Below are positions 53,586 through 62,699 of a DNA stretch of 64,000 nucleotides, piece by piece. Position 1 is the stretch's first letter; every line of letters starts with the position of its first letter. The notes below the pieces were generated by a model. The model was not told where the DNA came from. It searched no databases and was given only the letters and a program-made list of their open reading frames with translations. The stretch comes from Sphingobium lactosutens DS20 (GTDB lineage: Bacteria; Pseudomonadota; Alphaproteobacteria; Sphingomonadales; Sphingomonadaceae): the NCBI RefSeq assembly GCF_000445105.1, contig NZ_ATDP01000110.1:86657-150656 (forward strand), written 5' to 3'. A program made the translations under genes and the position numbers.

Positions 53586-56390
53586 ATGAAGCCCGTTCGT
53601 CGTCGTTCGCGCTCTACACATAGTTTATATGCCAAGACCCTGCTGTGCGCGGCGGCGTCGCTGCCCGCTATCGCGCACGCCCAGGTCACGCAAAAGGATC
53701 AGGCGGCCGCAGAAACTTCGCAGGATGCAACAGATCCCGTCATTAACGACATCGTCGTCACCGGCTCTCGCGTCGTGCGCGATGGTTTCAATGCTCCTGC
53801 CCCGACAACGGTGCTCGGGTCGGCCACGCTTGAGCAGCGCGGGGCGATCAATATCAGTGAAGCGCTAAACGACATTCCTGCGTTCACGCCGACCACCAGC
53901 ACGGGCACGGCCGGCGCGCGGCCTTTCGCGCCCGGCGCCAACTATGCCAATCTTCGTTCGCTTGGTCCCACGCGAACGCTGGTGCTGGTCAATGGTCGTC
54001 GGTTCACGCCCAGCGTGCCATCGTTCGGCACCGTCGGCGCCAACCAGGTCGACCTGAACCTCATCCCGCCGATCCTGCTGGAGCGCGCCGAGGTGGTGAC
54101 GGGCGGCGCATCGGCGCAATATGGCTCGGACGCAGTCGCGGGCGTGGTGAACCTGCTGCTCAACACCAAGTTCGAAGGTGGCAAGATCGAAGCAGAAAAA
54201 GGCATCAGCCAGGAAGGCGACAATTCCGAGTTCCGCGCCTCGGGCATGTATGGCTTCAGCTTTGGCGGCGGGCGTGGCCATGTGGTCGTTGCCGGGGAAT
54301 ATTACCGCAATGACGGCGTCGGCGACATCTATACGCGCAAATGGGGTCGCCGCGACACGCAGATCGTCGCCAATCCCAGCGCCGCCACAAACGGTCTGCC
54401 CCGTTTCATCATTTCCGACAATGTGCGCCTGTCCGCAATGACGCCGGGTGGCCTCATTACCTCGGGCCCGTTGAAGGGGACGATGTTCGGGCCGGGCGGT
54501 TCGACGTCGCAATTCCCCTATGGCGATCTTGCCGGATCCTTGTTCATGATCGGCGGCGGAATTCCCAACTATGGCCTGGCGAGCGGCGTGCAGCTCGTTC
54601 CCGAAATGGAGCGTGGCGCCGGCTTCCTTCACGCTGAATATGAACTGGGTTCGGACGTGACGGCTTTTGTCGAAGGGTCCTATGGCGCCAATGATGCAAC
54701 CTCCATCGGCATTCAACCGCGCAATTCCGGCAATCTGACCATTCAGGCGAGCAATCCGTTCCTGCCCGATGCGGTACAGGCCAGAGCGGCGGCGGCCGGC
54801 GTCACATCCTTCAGTTTCGGCCGCATCAGCGATGACATCGGTCAAATCCGGATCCGCGTGAAGAACGAGAATTTCCGTATCGCGACTGGTCTGAATGGCA
54901 ATGTGGGCGATTGGAAATGGGATTTCTATTATCAATATGGCCAGAATGATTATCGCCAGCGCCAGGAAGGCGCGCTGATCAACGCCAATTACATCCAGGC
55001 GATCGACGCGGTTCGCAACGCCAACGGCGATATTGTGTGCAGAAACCCGGCGAACGGATGCGTCCCCATCAACATATTTGGTGAAGGCTCGCCATCCGCC
55101 GCTGCCATCGATTTTGTCACCGGCGATGCCGTCACCCGCACGGTCTATGATCAGCATGTCGCCGCCGCCAATATCAGCGGCGAACCCTTCTCCACCTGGG
55201 CAGGCCCGGTTTCCATTGCCGCCGGCGTGGAATATCGCCGGGAGGAGCAACATACCACGTCGGACGCGATCTCGCAGAGCGACGGGTTCAATCAGCAGAA
55301 CCCCAAGCCGCTTGACGGCTCGTTCAGCGTCAAGGAAGGATATCTGGAAACGGTGATCCCGCTGGCCGCGGACACGGCCTGGGCCAGAAATCTCGATCTG
55401 AACGCCGCCATTCGTTACGCCGACTATAGCACGGTCGGCGGCGTGGTGACGTGGAAAGCGGGGGTCAGCTATTCGGTCAACGACTGGCTTCTCATCCGCG
55501 CGACGCGGTCACGCGATATCCGGGCACCCAATATCTTCGAACTCAAGGCAGCGCCCACGCCAACGCTGTCCAACATCAACGACCCCTTCACAAACAGCCA
55601 GGTTCAGGTGCGCCAGTTCCTGTCGGGTAACACTGATCTGAAGGAAGAGGTCGCCAATACGCTTTCGGCTGGCGTGGTCCTGAAGCCGTTCCGCGGTTTC
55701 CAGATGTCGGTCGACTATTATAAAATCGACCTGAAGGATGCGATCGCCTCCATCCAGGGGAATGGCACCGTCAGCATCTGCGCCGCGACGGGCGATCCCT
55801 TCTTCTGCGGCAATATCATCCGCAACGACGCCGGGGTCATCACCAGGATCAATGCGCCCTATGTGAATTTGGGCACCGTCACGACCGAAGGGTTGGACGT
55901 CGAGGCGCAGTATCGAACCTCTCTGGGCAGCGGGGACATCAGCTTCCGGGGCGTGGGGACCTATACGTTCGAGGCTTCGTCCAACTATGGTGCGGGTTCG
56001 ATCGATCGCGTTGGCGAAGTGGGCACGAACAATTCGACGGTCAATCCCACGCCGCGGTTCCGCGGAACATTCACCACGACCTATGAACTTGATGGCTTCG
56101 CCGGCACGGTACAGCTCAATTATATCGCGAAGGGCAAATATGACGCGACCTATGTCGAGGGCGTCGACATAAATGACAACAGCATTCCGTCTCGCCTCTA
56201 TACGATGCTGTCGCTGTCGCAGAAGGTGAACGCGGGAAGCAGCACATTCCAGTTGTTCGGTACGATCAACAATCTGTTCAACGTTTCCCCGCCACGCGTG
56301 CCGTCGACCACATTTTTCCTTCCCACCAATCCTGCCTATTATGACACGGTCGGCCGCAATTTCCGCGTCGGCGTGCGCATGTCCTTCTGA
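53586..56390 (+). CDS. TonB-dependent receptor (large, nutrient type)
   Basis: A 934-residue outer-membrane receptor starting at ATG 53586 after GGGGAGAGG, with a signal peptide ending 'PAIAHAQ'. A TonB box-like 'DIVVTGSRV' precedes the plug: 'NISEALNDIPAF', 'LRSLGPTRTLVLVNGRRF', 'ERAEVVTGGASAQYGSDAVAGVVN' in pattern. The barrel ends 'NFRVGVRMSF', with terminal Phe. This sphingomonad-expanded group imports large or aromatic nutrients and not siderophores as a rule; its substrate here is inferred from the catabolic neighbours. Confidence 0.93.
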   Translation: MKPVRRRSRSTHSLYAKTLLCAAASLPAIAHAQVTQKDQAAAETSQDATDPVINDIVVTGSRVVRDGFNAPAPTTVLGSATLEQRGAINISEALNDIPAFTPTTSTGTAGARPFAPGANYANLRSLGPTRTLVLVNGRRFTPSVPSFGTVGANQVDLNLIPPILLERAEVVTGGASAQYGSDAVAGVVNLLLNTKFEGGKIEAEKGISQEGDNSEFRASGMYGFSFGGGRGHVVVAGEYYRNDGVGDIYTRKWGRRDTQIVANPSAATNGLPRFIISDNVRLSAMTPGGLITSGPLKGTMFGPGGSTSQFPYGDLAGSLFMIGGGIPNYGLASGVQLVPEMERGAGFLHAEYELGSDVTAFVEGSYGANDATSIGIQPRNSGNLTIQASNPFLPDAVQARAAAAGVTSFSFGRISDDIGQIRIRVKNENFRIATGLNGNVGDWKWDFYYQYGQNDYRQRQEGALINANYIQAIDAVRNANGDIVCRNPANGCVPINIFGEGSPSAAAIDFVTGDAVTRTVYDQHVAAANISGEPFSTWAGPVSIAAGVEYRREEQHTTSDAISQSDGFNQQNPKPLDGSFSVKEGYLETVIPLAADTAWARNLDLNAAIRYADYSTVGGVVTWKAGVSYSVNDWLLIRATRSRDIRAPNIFELKAAPTPTLSNINDPFTNSQVQVRQFLSGNTDLKEEVANTLSAGVVLKPFRGFQMSVDYYKIDLKDAIASIQGNGTVSICAATGDPFFCGNIIRNDAGVITRINAPYVNLGTVTTEGLDVEAQYRTSLGSGDISFRGVGTYTFEASSNYGAGSIDRVGEVGTNNSTVNPTPRFRGTFTTTYELDGFAGTVQLNYIAKGKYDATYVEGVDINDNSIPSRLYTMLSLSQKVNAGSSTFQLFGTINNLFNVSPPRVPSTTFFLPTNPAYYDTVGRNFRVGVRMSF

Positions 56391-56401
56391 TCGAGACTAT
56401 C

Positions 56402-56983
56402 ATGGCTGACAAACCCAAAAATGATTCATGGCTGGATCGACGGAGCCTTCTGGTCGCAACCGGCGGGGCCATGGCTTGGGGCGCGGCATCGGAAGGGGTT
56501 GCGCGTGCCGCCGCCCCTTCCCAGGCCCCGGTGCCTTCGCTTGTTCCAGTGTTCACCGCCTATGTTACGTTGTCGCCGCCGATCGAATATGGCGTGTCGA
56601 ATGGCGTCAAGCGGCGCCTGATCCCCATCACCGGCGGCACCTTTGTCGGCGATCGGATCAAGGGCGCCATTCTGCCGGGCGGAGGTGACTGGCAGGATGT
56701 CGCCGCCGATGGAAGCGCCCAGATTTTTGCGCGTTATTCGTTGCGGGCAGACGATGGCACCATCATCGGCGTCAGCAATCCGGGCATCCGCAATGGCCCG
56801 CCCGAAGTCCTGCGCAAGCTGGCGGCAGGCGAAGTGGTAGACCCATCGCTTTATTATTTCCGGACCACTCCGACCTTCACGGTCGAAGACGGCCCCCATG
56901 ATTGGCTGCGCAAAAGCCTTTTCATTTGTTCAGGCATACGCCGCGCAAATGATGTCGAAATCGTATATTATGTTGTCACATGA
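56402..56983 (+). CDS. DUF3237 protein with Tat-type signal
   Basis: A 193-residue protein. The N-terminus MADKPKNDSWLDRRSLLVATGG carries a twin-arginine motif, then a hydrophobic stretch, so export is likely. The rest is a DUF3237 beta-barrel: 'LVPVFTAYVTLSPPIEYG', 'RRLIPITGGTFVGDRIKGAILPGGGDWQ' in pattern, 'YYFRTTPTFTVEDGPHDWL'. The family often sits in aromatic degradation clusters with unknown role. It starts 12 bp after the receptor gene. Confidence 0.85.
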   Translation: MADKPKNDSWLDRRSLLVATGGAMAWGAASEGVARAAAPSQAPVPSLVPVFTAYVTLSPPIEYGVSNGVKRRLIPITGGTFVGDRIKGAILPGGGDWQDVAADGSAQIFARYSLRADDGTIIGVSNPGIRNGPPEVLRKLAAGEVVDPSLYYFRTTPTFTVEDGPHDWLRKSLFICSGIRRANDVEIVYYVVT

Positions 56984-57005
56984 ACGATTTCGGACAGAAG
57001 GGAGA

Positions 57006-57503
57006 ATGGTGTTGAACGCGACAGCTCTATCGGATGCGGCTCCAAACAGCGTCGGAGAGGATGAGATGCAGCACAGCCTCTCGTCGCAGATTGGGCTGTT
57101 GTTACGGTTCGCCCAGGCCGCCGTCTGGGGCGATCTTCTCGACACGTTCAAACCCTTTGGTTTCCGCCCCCAACATTATGCCGCTCTCAAAATCGTCGAC
57201 AGCAAGCCCGGGTGCAAGCAACAGGATCTGGGCGGCGCGTTGGGCATTTCCCGGTCAAATCTGGTGATGCTGATCGACGAGCTGGTGGAGCAGAAACTGA
57301 TCGAGCGTCGGCAGAATCTGGAAGATCGCCGGTCAAACGCCCTTCACCTGTCCGCTCGTGGGCGGGCGTTATTGCCCGAACTGGATCGGGGCCAGCAGGC
57401 CCATGAAGGCCGGCTGGCAAGTCTGCTGGAAGAGGGCGAACAGGAAATACTGGTCGCGTTGCTTCGCAAGCTTGGAAAGCTGCGCAAGCTTGATGTCACA
57501 TAA
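57006..57503 (+). CDS. MarR-family transcriptional regulator
   Basis: A 165-residue winged-helix regulator; the ATG at 57006 follows GAAGGGAG. The core 'FGFRPQHYAALKIVDSKPGCKQQDLGGALGISRSNLVMLIDELVEQKLIERRQNLEDRRSNALHLSARG' in pattern contains the recognition helix and the conserved DRRS of the wing. In Sphingobium sp. SYK-6 the MarR-type FerC represses ferBA and responds to hydroxycinnamoyl-CoA; this gene lies upstream of the same kind of genes and may do the same. Confidence 0.9.
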   Translation: MVLNATALSDAAPNSVGEDEMQHSLSSQIGLLLRFAQAAVWGDLLDTFKPFGFRPQHYAALKIVDSKPGCKQQDLGGALGISRSNLVMLIDELVEQKLIERRQNLEDRRSNALHLSARGRALLPELDRGQQAHEGRLASLLEEGEQEILVALLRKLGKLRKLDVT

Positions 57504-57524
57504 TCTTATATGAAGGAAATTCCC

Positions 57525-58987
57525 ATGCCGCCATTTGCCGGGCTCGATCGTCGCGGTGTTCTAAAGGCGTCTGCGGCTGCAACAGCAGCGTTGGCTGCAT
57601 CGCTTGCCTCGGGCCGGCAAGCACGAGCCGCCGGCGGCACGAAGACGAAACGCCCCAACATCGTGTTCATCATGGCGGATGACATGGGCTTTGCCGATGT
57701 CTCCTTCAACGGCCAGCGGGATTTCACCACGCCCAATATTGATGCCATCGCCATCAACGGTGCGCGGTTTCCGAGCGCCTACGCCAATTCGGCCGTTTGC
57801 TCCGCAACGCGAACGGCGCTGATCACCGGCCGATATCAATATCGCCTTCCCCTCGGGCTGGAAGAGCCGCTCGCCGGCGTCTCTCCGCCTGGTATCGGCC
57901 TGCCCCCCGAAATGCCGACATTGCCGTCCTTGTTGCGTGACGCAGGCTATCATACGATGCTGGTCGGCAAATGGCACTTGGGTGAATTGCCCAAATTCGG
58001 TCCGCTCCAAAGCGGCTATGATCACTTTTTTGGATTTCGCGGTGGCGCGCTCGATTATTTCTCGCACCATACCCGCACCGGGAAACCCGATCTATGGGAC
58101 CAGGACGTTCCGGTCGAAGAGGCTGGTTATCTGACCGATCTGATCGGGCAGCACAGCGTCGCGGCGATCAGCGAATTCAGTAAGACCGACAAGCCCTTCT
58201 TCATCAGCGTCCATTTCAACGCCCCCCACTGGCCTTGGGAAGGACCGGACGATGAGGCGGAATCCAATCGGATCAAGAAGACCAACCTGCTCCATCTCGA
58301 TGGCGGATCGAAGAAAACCTATCAGGACATGATCCAGGCCATGGATCGCCAGGTTGGCGCGATTTTGGACGAACTGAAGGCGAAGGGCCTTTTCGATAAC
58401 ACCATCGTCATTTTCACCAGCGACAATGGCGGCGAGCGCTTCGCTGACGTCTGGCCTTTCAGCGGACAGAAGACCGAATTGCTGGAGGGTGGGCTTCGCG
58501 TCCCGACCGCCATGTCGTGGCCAGCCCATATCGCCAAAGGGCAGACATGCGAGCAGGCCATGATCACGATGGACTGGGTGCCAACGCTGCTCGCGGCAGC
58601 GGGCACGGCACCGGCCAAGGACTATCCGTCCGATGGCATGGACTTGCTGCCGGTGCTGACCGGCGCTGCGCACAACCTGTGCCGCGCAAACTATTCTGGC
58701 GCTACAAGGCCAATCATCAGCGGGCCATGCTGGACGGACATTATAAATATCTCAAGATCGCGGAAAACACCTATTTGTTCAACGTGGCGGACGATCCGCT
58801 CGAGCGCGCGAACCTCAAGGCGCGCCAGCCGGAACGCTTTGCGCAGATGGCTGCTGCCTGGGTCGCCTGGAACAAAACCATGCTGCCCGAAATCGATGCC
58901 AGCTTCACCGAAGGCGTGACCGCCGACAAGCAGGCCGACCATATTGGTTCGCACACCGTCATCAAAACGGCTGATCCCGGCGACTGA
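57525..58987 (+). pseudogene. Tat-exported sulfatase (arylsulfatase-like), frameshifted near the C-terminus
   Basis: The frame from ATG 57525 (AAGGA upstream; an ATG at 57510 is also possible) has a twin-arginine leader (LDRRGVLKASAAATAA), metal ligands in 'FIMADDMGFADVS', the formylglycine site CSATR (C-x-A-x-R) followed by TALITGRYQ, 'GKWHLGEL', and 'FTSDNGGER'. After about 58670 the homology moves to the +1/-1 frame: PVPRKLFWRYKANHQRAMLDGHY... LFNVADDPLERANL, ending at 58987. One base is missing (or two added) near 58671-58676. In its own frame it would end at 58919 with a nonsense tail. Active-site residues lie before the shift. Confidence 0.88.
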
Positions 58988-59065
58988 GGCCGCGATCCGC
59001 CGTCATTTTCCGCTTGCCATCCGCGCCTTAATAAGCCTAACCTATAACTGTTATTTAATAGAACA

Positions 59066-60529
59066 ATGAAAACTGGAATGGACGTGGACGTGGCGGACGA
59101 TCAGAGCAGCATGGAACGGAATGCAAACGGTTCTACCGTCAAGAGATTTGACCCGGTTTGCGGCGCGCTGGCGTCCGAAGTTCCGGCCTTCACTCCGACG
59201 ATGGCGATTGCTGCCGTAGACGCTGCTGCAAAGGCGTTCCCGGCATGGTCGGCGCTTGGGCCCAATGCCCGCCGCTCCGCACTGATGAAAGCCGCTGACG
59301 CGCTGGAAGCTAAAACGGCCGATTTCATTGACGCGATGATGGGCGAGATCGGCGCGACAGAAGGCTGGGCGCGTTTCAACCTGACGCTCGCCGTATCAAT
59401 GGTGCGTGAAGCCGCGGGACTTACCACCCAGATCGGCGGCGAAGTGATCCCGTCCGACAAGCCGGGCTGCATGGCGATGGCGATCCGCGAGGCGGCCGGC
59501 GTCGTTCTGTCGATGGCGCCTTGGAATGCGCCCATCATCCTTGCCACCCGCGCCATCGCGGTGCCGCTGGCCTGTGGCAACACGGTCGTGCTCAAGGCAT
59601 CGGAGCAATGCCCGCGCACCCACGGCCTCATCATCGAGGCGTTTGTGGAATCCGGGCTTGGCGATGGTATCGTCAACCTTGTCACCAACGCACCGGAGGA
59701 TGCCGGCGACGTCGTCGGCGCGATGATCGACCATCCTGCCGTGCGTCGCGTCAACTTCACCGGCTCGACCGCCGTAGGCCGGATCATCGCGCGGCGCTGC
59801 GCCGACAATCTCAAGCCGGCCTTGCTGGAACTGGGCGGCAAGGCGCCGCTCATCGTGCTGGATGACGCAGACATAGACGAAGCGGTGAAAGCCGCAGCCT
59901 TTGGCGCGTTCATGAACCAGGGCCAGATCTGCATGTCGACCGAACGGATCATCGTCGTCGATGCCATTGCCGACGCTTTTGCCGAAAAATTCGCGGCGAA
60001 GGTCGGCACGATGCCGGTCGGTGATCCGCGCGAAGGCAAGACTCCGCTCGGCGCGGTGGTCGATACCAAGACGGTCGCGCATGTCCGCGCCTTGATCGAC
60101 GACGCGCTGGCCGCAGGTGCGGTTCAACTCAACGGCGGTGAAGCCGATGGCGTGCTGATGCCCGCCCATGTCATCGACAAGGTTACGCCAGCCATGAAGC
60201 TGTTCCGCGACGAAAGTTTCGGACCTGTCGTGGGCATCGTGCGCGCCAGAGACGAGGCTCATGCCATCGAACTGGCCAACGACACCGACTATGGCCTTTC
60301 CGCTTCGGTCTTCACGCGCGACACCGCACGCGGGCTGCGGGTGGCGCGCCAGATCCAATCGGGCATCTGCCATATCAACGGACCCACCGTCCATGACGAA
60401 GCGCAGATGCCCTTCGGGGGCGTCAAGGCGTCGGGCTACGGCAAGTTTGGCGGCAAGGCAGGCATCGACAGCTTCACCGAACTGCGCTGGATCACCATCG
60501 AGACGCAACCCGGCCACTATCCCATCTGA
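59066..60529 (+). CDS. NAD-dependent aldehyde dehydrogenase, vanillin dehydrogenase-like
   Basis: A 487-residue ALDH. Features: 'VVLSMAPWNAPIILATRAIAVPLACGNTVVLKASE' in pattern, nucleotide site FTGSTAVGR, catalytic Glu in LELGGKAP and catalytic Cys in NQGQICMSTER (about residue 290), C-terminal 'MPFGGVKASGYGKFGG'. The 'GQICMST' type with Met after Cys is common in vanillin/salicylaldehyde dehydrogenases. Next to feruloyl-CoA hydratase-lyase, which releases vanillin, the natural substrate is vanillin or a related benzaldehyde. The start is uncertain; ATG 59078 or 59111 are options. Confidence 0.9.
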   Translation: MKTGMDVDVADDQSSMERNANGSTVKRFDPVCGALASEVPAFTPTMAIAAVDAAAKAFPAWSALGPNARRSALMKAADALEAKTADFIDAMMGEIGATEGWARFNLTLAVSMVREAAGLTTQIGGEVIPSDKPGCMAMAIREAAGVVLSMAPWNAPIILATRAIAVPLACGNTVVLKASEQCPRTHGLIIEAFVESGLGDGIVNLVTNAPEDAGDVVGAMIDHPAVRRVNFTGSTAVGRIIARRCADNLKPALLELGGKAPLIVLDDADIDEAVKAAAFGAFMNQGQICMSTERIIVVDAIADAFAEKFAAKVGTMPVGDPREGKTPLGAVVDTKTVAHVRALIDDALAAGAVQLNGGEADGVLMPAHVIDKVTPAMKLFRDESFGPVVGIVRARDEAHAIELANDTDYGLSASVFTRDTARGLRVARQIQSGICHINGPTVHDEAQMPFGGVKASGYGKFGGKAGIDSFTELRWITIETQPGHYPI

Positions 60530-60550
60530 TCTATCATTCGGAGTCATCGC

Positions 60551-61411
60551 ATGACCAATTTTCTGCATGTCGAGGGGGTCGAACAGGCCGAACTCGAAAC
60601 CGTCGCCTTCACTGTCGAAAACGGCGTCGCCTGGGTCAGCCTCAACCGTCCCGACAAACGCAATTGCATGTCCCCGCGCCTTAACCGCCAGATGATGCGC
60701 GTGCTCGACGAATTGGAATTTCGCGACGATGTGGGCGTCCTTGTCCTGACCGGCGAAGGCAGTGCCTGGTCGGCTGGCATGGACCTCAAGGAATATTTCC
60801 GTGAAACCGAAGCCCAGGGGTTGCGCGGCACGCGCGGCGCTCAGCGCGAAAGCTATGGCTGGTGGCGTCGCCTGCGCTGGTATCAGAAACCCACCATCGC
60901 CATGGTGAATGGCTGGTGCTTTGGCGGCGGTTACGGCCCTTTGTTCGCCTGCGATCTCGCCTTCGCCGCCGAAGAGGCACAGTTTGGCCTGTCGGAAATC
61001 AACTGGGGCATCCTGCCGGGCGGCGGCGCGGCGAAGGTGGCGACCGAACTGACATCCTTCCGCCGCGCCATGTATCATGCACTGATGGGCGAAAATATCG
61101 ACGGCAAGACGGCGGTCGAATGGGGCTTCGTCAACGAAGCGCTACCGCTCGATCAACTCAAGACGCGGGTGAGCGATGTCGCCCAGAAGCTGCTGACCAA
61201 GAATCCCGTTGCGCTCAAGGCGACCAAGGACGCTATCCGCCGCGTGCGCGAAATGACCTACGATAATGCGGAGGATTATCTGATCCGCGCGCAGGAAGCG
61301 GCCAACAGCTTTGACAATGAAGGTCGCAAGGAAGGCATCAAGCAGTTCATCGACGACAAAAGCTACAAGCCGGGCTTGGGCGCCTACGACAAAAGCAAGC
61401 AGTCGGCCTGA
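60551..61411 (+). CDS. ferB: Feruloyl-CoA (p-hydroxycinnamoyl-CoA) hydratase-lyase
   Basis: Hydrates the double bond of feruloyl-CoA and splits it to vanillin and acetyl-CoA. The crotonase fold of 286 residues has 'VAWVSLNRPDKRNCMSPRLNRQM', oxyanion-hole segments 'SAWSAGMDLKEYFRE' and 'NGWCFGGGYGPL', and the hydratase-lyase hallmark 'LSEINWGILPGG', whose Glu is catalytic in this group. Aromatic residues in YGWWRRLRWY suit the phenolic ring. It lies 21 bp after the aldehyde dehydrogenase and upstream of the ferA remnant. Confidence 0.92.
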   Translation: MTNFLHVEGVEQAELETVAFTVENGVAWVSLNRPDKRNCMSPRLNRQMMRVLDELEFRDDVGVLVLTGEGSAWSAGMDLKEYFRETEAQGLRGTRGAQRESYGWWRRLRWYQKPTIAMVNGWCFGGGYGPLFACDLAFAAEEAQFGLSEINWGILPGGGAAKVATELTSFRRAMYHALMGENIDGKTAVEWGFVNEALPLDQLKTRVSDVAQKLLTKNPVALKATKDAIRRVREMTYDNAEDYLIRAQEAANSFDNEGRKEGIKQFIDDKSYKPGLGAYDKSKQSA

Positions 61412-61436
61412 CCATCCGCCACTGACTATGCAAAGA

Positions 61437-61462
61437 CCGGGTCGCCCCTCACGGTGACCCGG
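61437..61462 (+). terminator. Terminator-like hairpin between ferB and ferA remnant
   Basis: CCGGGTC (61437-61443) pairs with GACCCGG (61456-61462), 12-nt loop, followed by ACTCTTCTTC. T-run is weak, so it may attenuate and not stop transcription. Confidence 0.4.
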
Positions 61463-61503
61463 ACTCTTCTTCAAGCTTGCCCGATAAACTGGAGAGACGG
61501 ACC

Positions 61504-61770
61504 ATGACGGTCGAAACATTGAACCCGCCCGCAAGCCTGACGACCGGCGTATCGCTCGACCGGCTGCTGCGGCCGCGATCGGTCGTCATTGTCGGGGCGT
61601 CCGACAAGCCTGGCGCTCTGGGTGCATCGGTCCTCTCCAACCTGGCGCGCAACGGCTTTTCCGGCGACATCCACCTCATCAATCCCAAACGGCCGGAGAT
61701 TGGCGGAAGGCCTTGCCTCCCTTCGGTCGACGCCCTGCCCGACAGCGTCGATGTTGCCGTGCTCGCCTGA
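61504..61770 (+). pseudogene. ferA: Feruloyl-CoA synthetase-like gene (ADP-forming CoA ligase), truncated by IS
   Basis: Only the first 88-89 codons remain, starting at ATG 61504 after GGAGAG. They encode the start of a CoA-binding domain: 'SLDRLLRPRSVVIVGASDKPGALG' in pattern, then 'NLARNGFSGDIHLINPKRPEIGG'. This is the N-terminal part of ADP-forming acyl-CoA synthetases (about 700 residues), the class to which sphingomonad FerA belongs. The frame ends at TGA 61768-61770, the first bases of the IS. With ferB just upstream, feruloyl-CoA synthetase is the natural assignment. Confidence 0.85.
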
Positions 61771-61815
61771 TCTGCCCCCACCGAGTGGACCGATTGGTTT
61801 GTTAGTGCATTAAGC

Positions 61816-62586
61816 TCATCGCCGCCATATCCGGACGGAGGTGGAGCGAAGCGGAACCGGAGGCCGATATGGCGGTGTCGCCGTTTCTGGTGCCGGTGGC
61901 CGATAGCCAAGACTGCTGTGCGGGCGGACGGTGTTGTAATGCCGCCGCCAGGCTTCGATCAGCACCCTGGCCTCGGCGAGGCTGTAGAAGATTTCACCAT
62001 TGAGCAGTTCGTCGCGCAGCGACCCATTGAAGCTTTCATTATAGCCATTCTCCCATGGCGATCCCGGCGCGATGTAGAGCGTCTTCACGCCGATCTGCCG
62101 CAGCCATTGCTGGACGGCATTGGCGATAAATTCGGCGCCATTATCTGACCGTATATGTGCAGGCGGGCCGCGCGAGATGAACAGGTCCGCCAAGGCCGCC
62201 AGCACATCCTCATGTTTGAGCTGTCGCGCAACGATAAGCGCCAGACATTCCCTGCTGGCCTCGTCGATGATCGTCAGGATGCGGAACTTGCGGCCGTCAT
62301 GCGTGCGCCCCTCGACGAAGTCATAGGCCCACACATGCCCAGGATACTCAGGCCGCAGGCGGATGCATGATCCGTCGTTGAGCCATAGACGCCCGCGTTT
62401 GGGCTGGCGCTGCGGCACCTTGAGCCCTTCGCGCCGCCATATCCGCTCGACCCGTTTATGGTTCACCGTCCACCCCGCATGGCACAGCAACGCCGTGACC
62501 CGGCGGTAGCCGTAACGACCATATTGCTTTGCCAAGGCGATGATGTCCTCCGTCAGCGCCTGTTCGTCATCCGCCCCACGCGGCAC
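61816..62586 (-). CDS. IS3-family transposase OrfB (DDE integrase part)
   Basis: The catalytic half of the transposase. The DDE triad is seen as Asp in 'VWAYDFVEGRT', Asp in 'IRSDNGAEFI' and Glu in 'WENGYNESFNG', with 'LDELLN...FYSLAEARVLIEAWR...HSSLGYRPP' typical of the IS407 group. The same frame is open further upstream to about 62710 and is reached from orfA by a -1 frameshift; the ATG at 62586 is unlikely to be the main start. Apparently intact. Confidence 0.92.
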   Translation of the reverse strand: MPRGADDEQALTEDIIALAKQYGRYGYRRVTALLCHAGWTVNHKRVERIWRREGLKVPQRQPKRGRLWLNDGSCIRLRPEYPGHVWAYDFVEGRTHDGRKFRILTIIDEASRECLALIVARQLKHEDVLAALADLFISRGPPAHIRSDNGAEFIANAVQQWLRQIGVKTLYIAPGSPWENGYNESFNGSLRDELLNGEIFYSLAEARVLIEAWRRHYNTVRPHSSLGYRPPAPETATPPYRPPVPLRSTSVRIWRR

Positions 62587-62699
62587 TTTACGCTGTGTCG
62601 ATCGATGCTGCCCTAGAACCCGGCATATCCGTCGCTCGGATAGCCGGACTGGCAGATCCCGTCGTATATGATCGATGCAGCGCCGTCGCCGCGCGGGGC

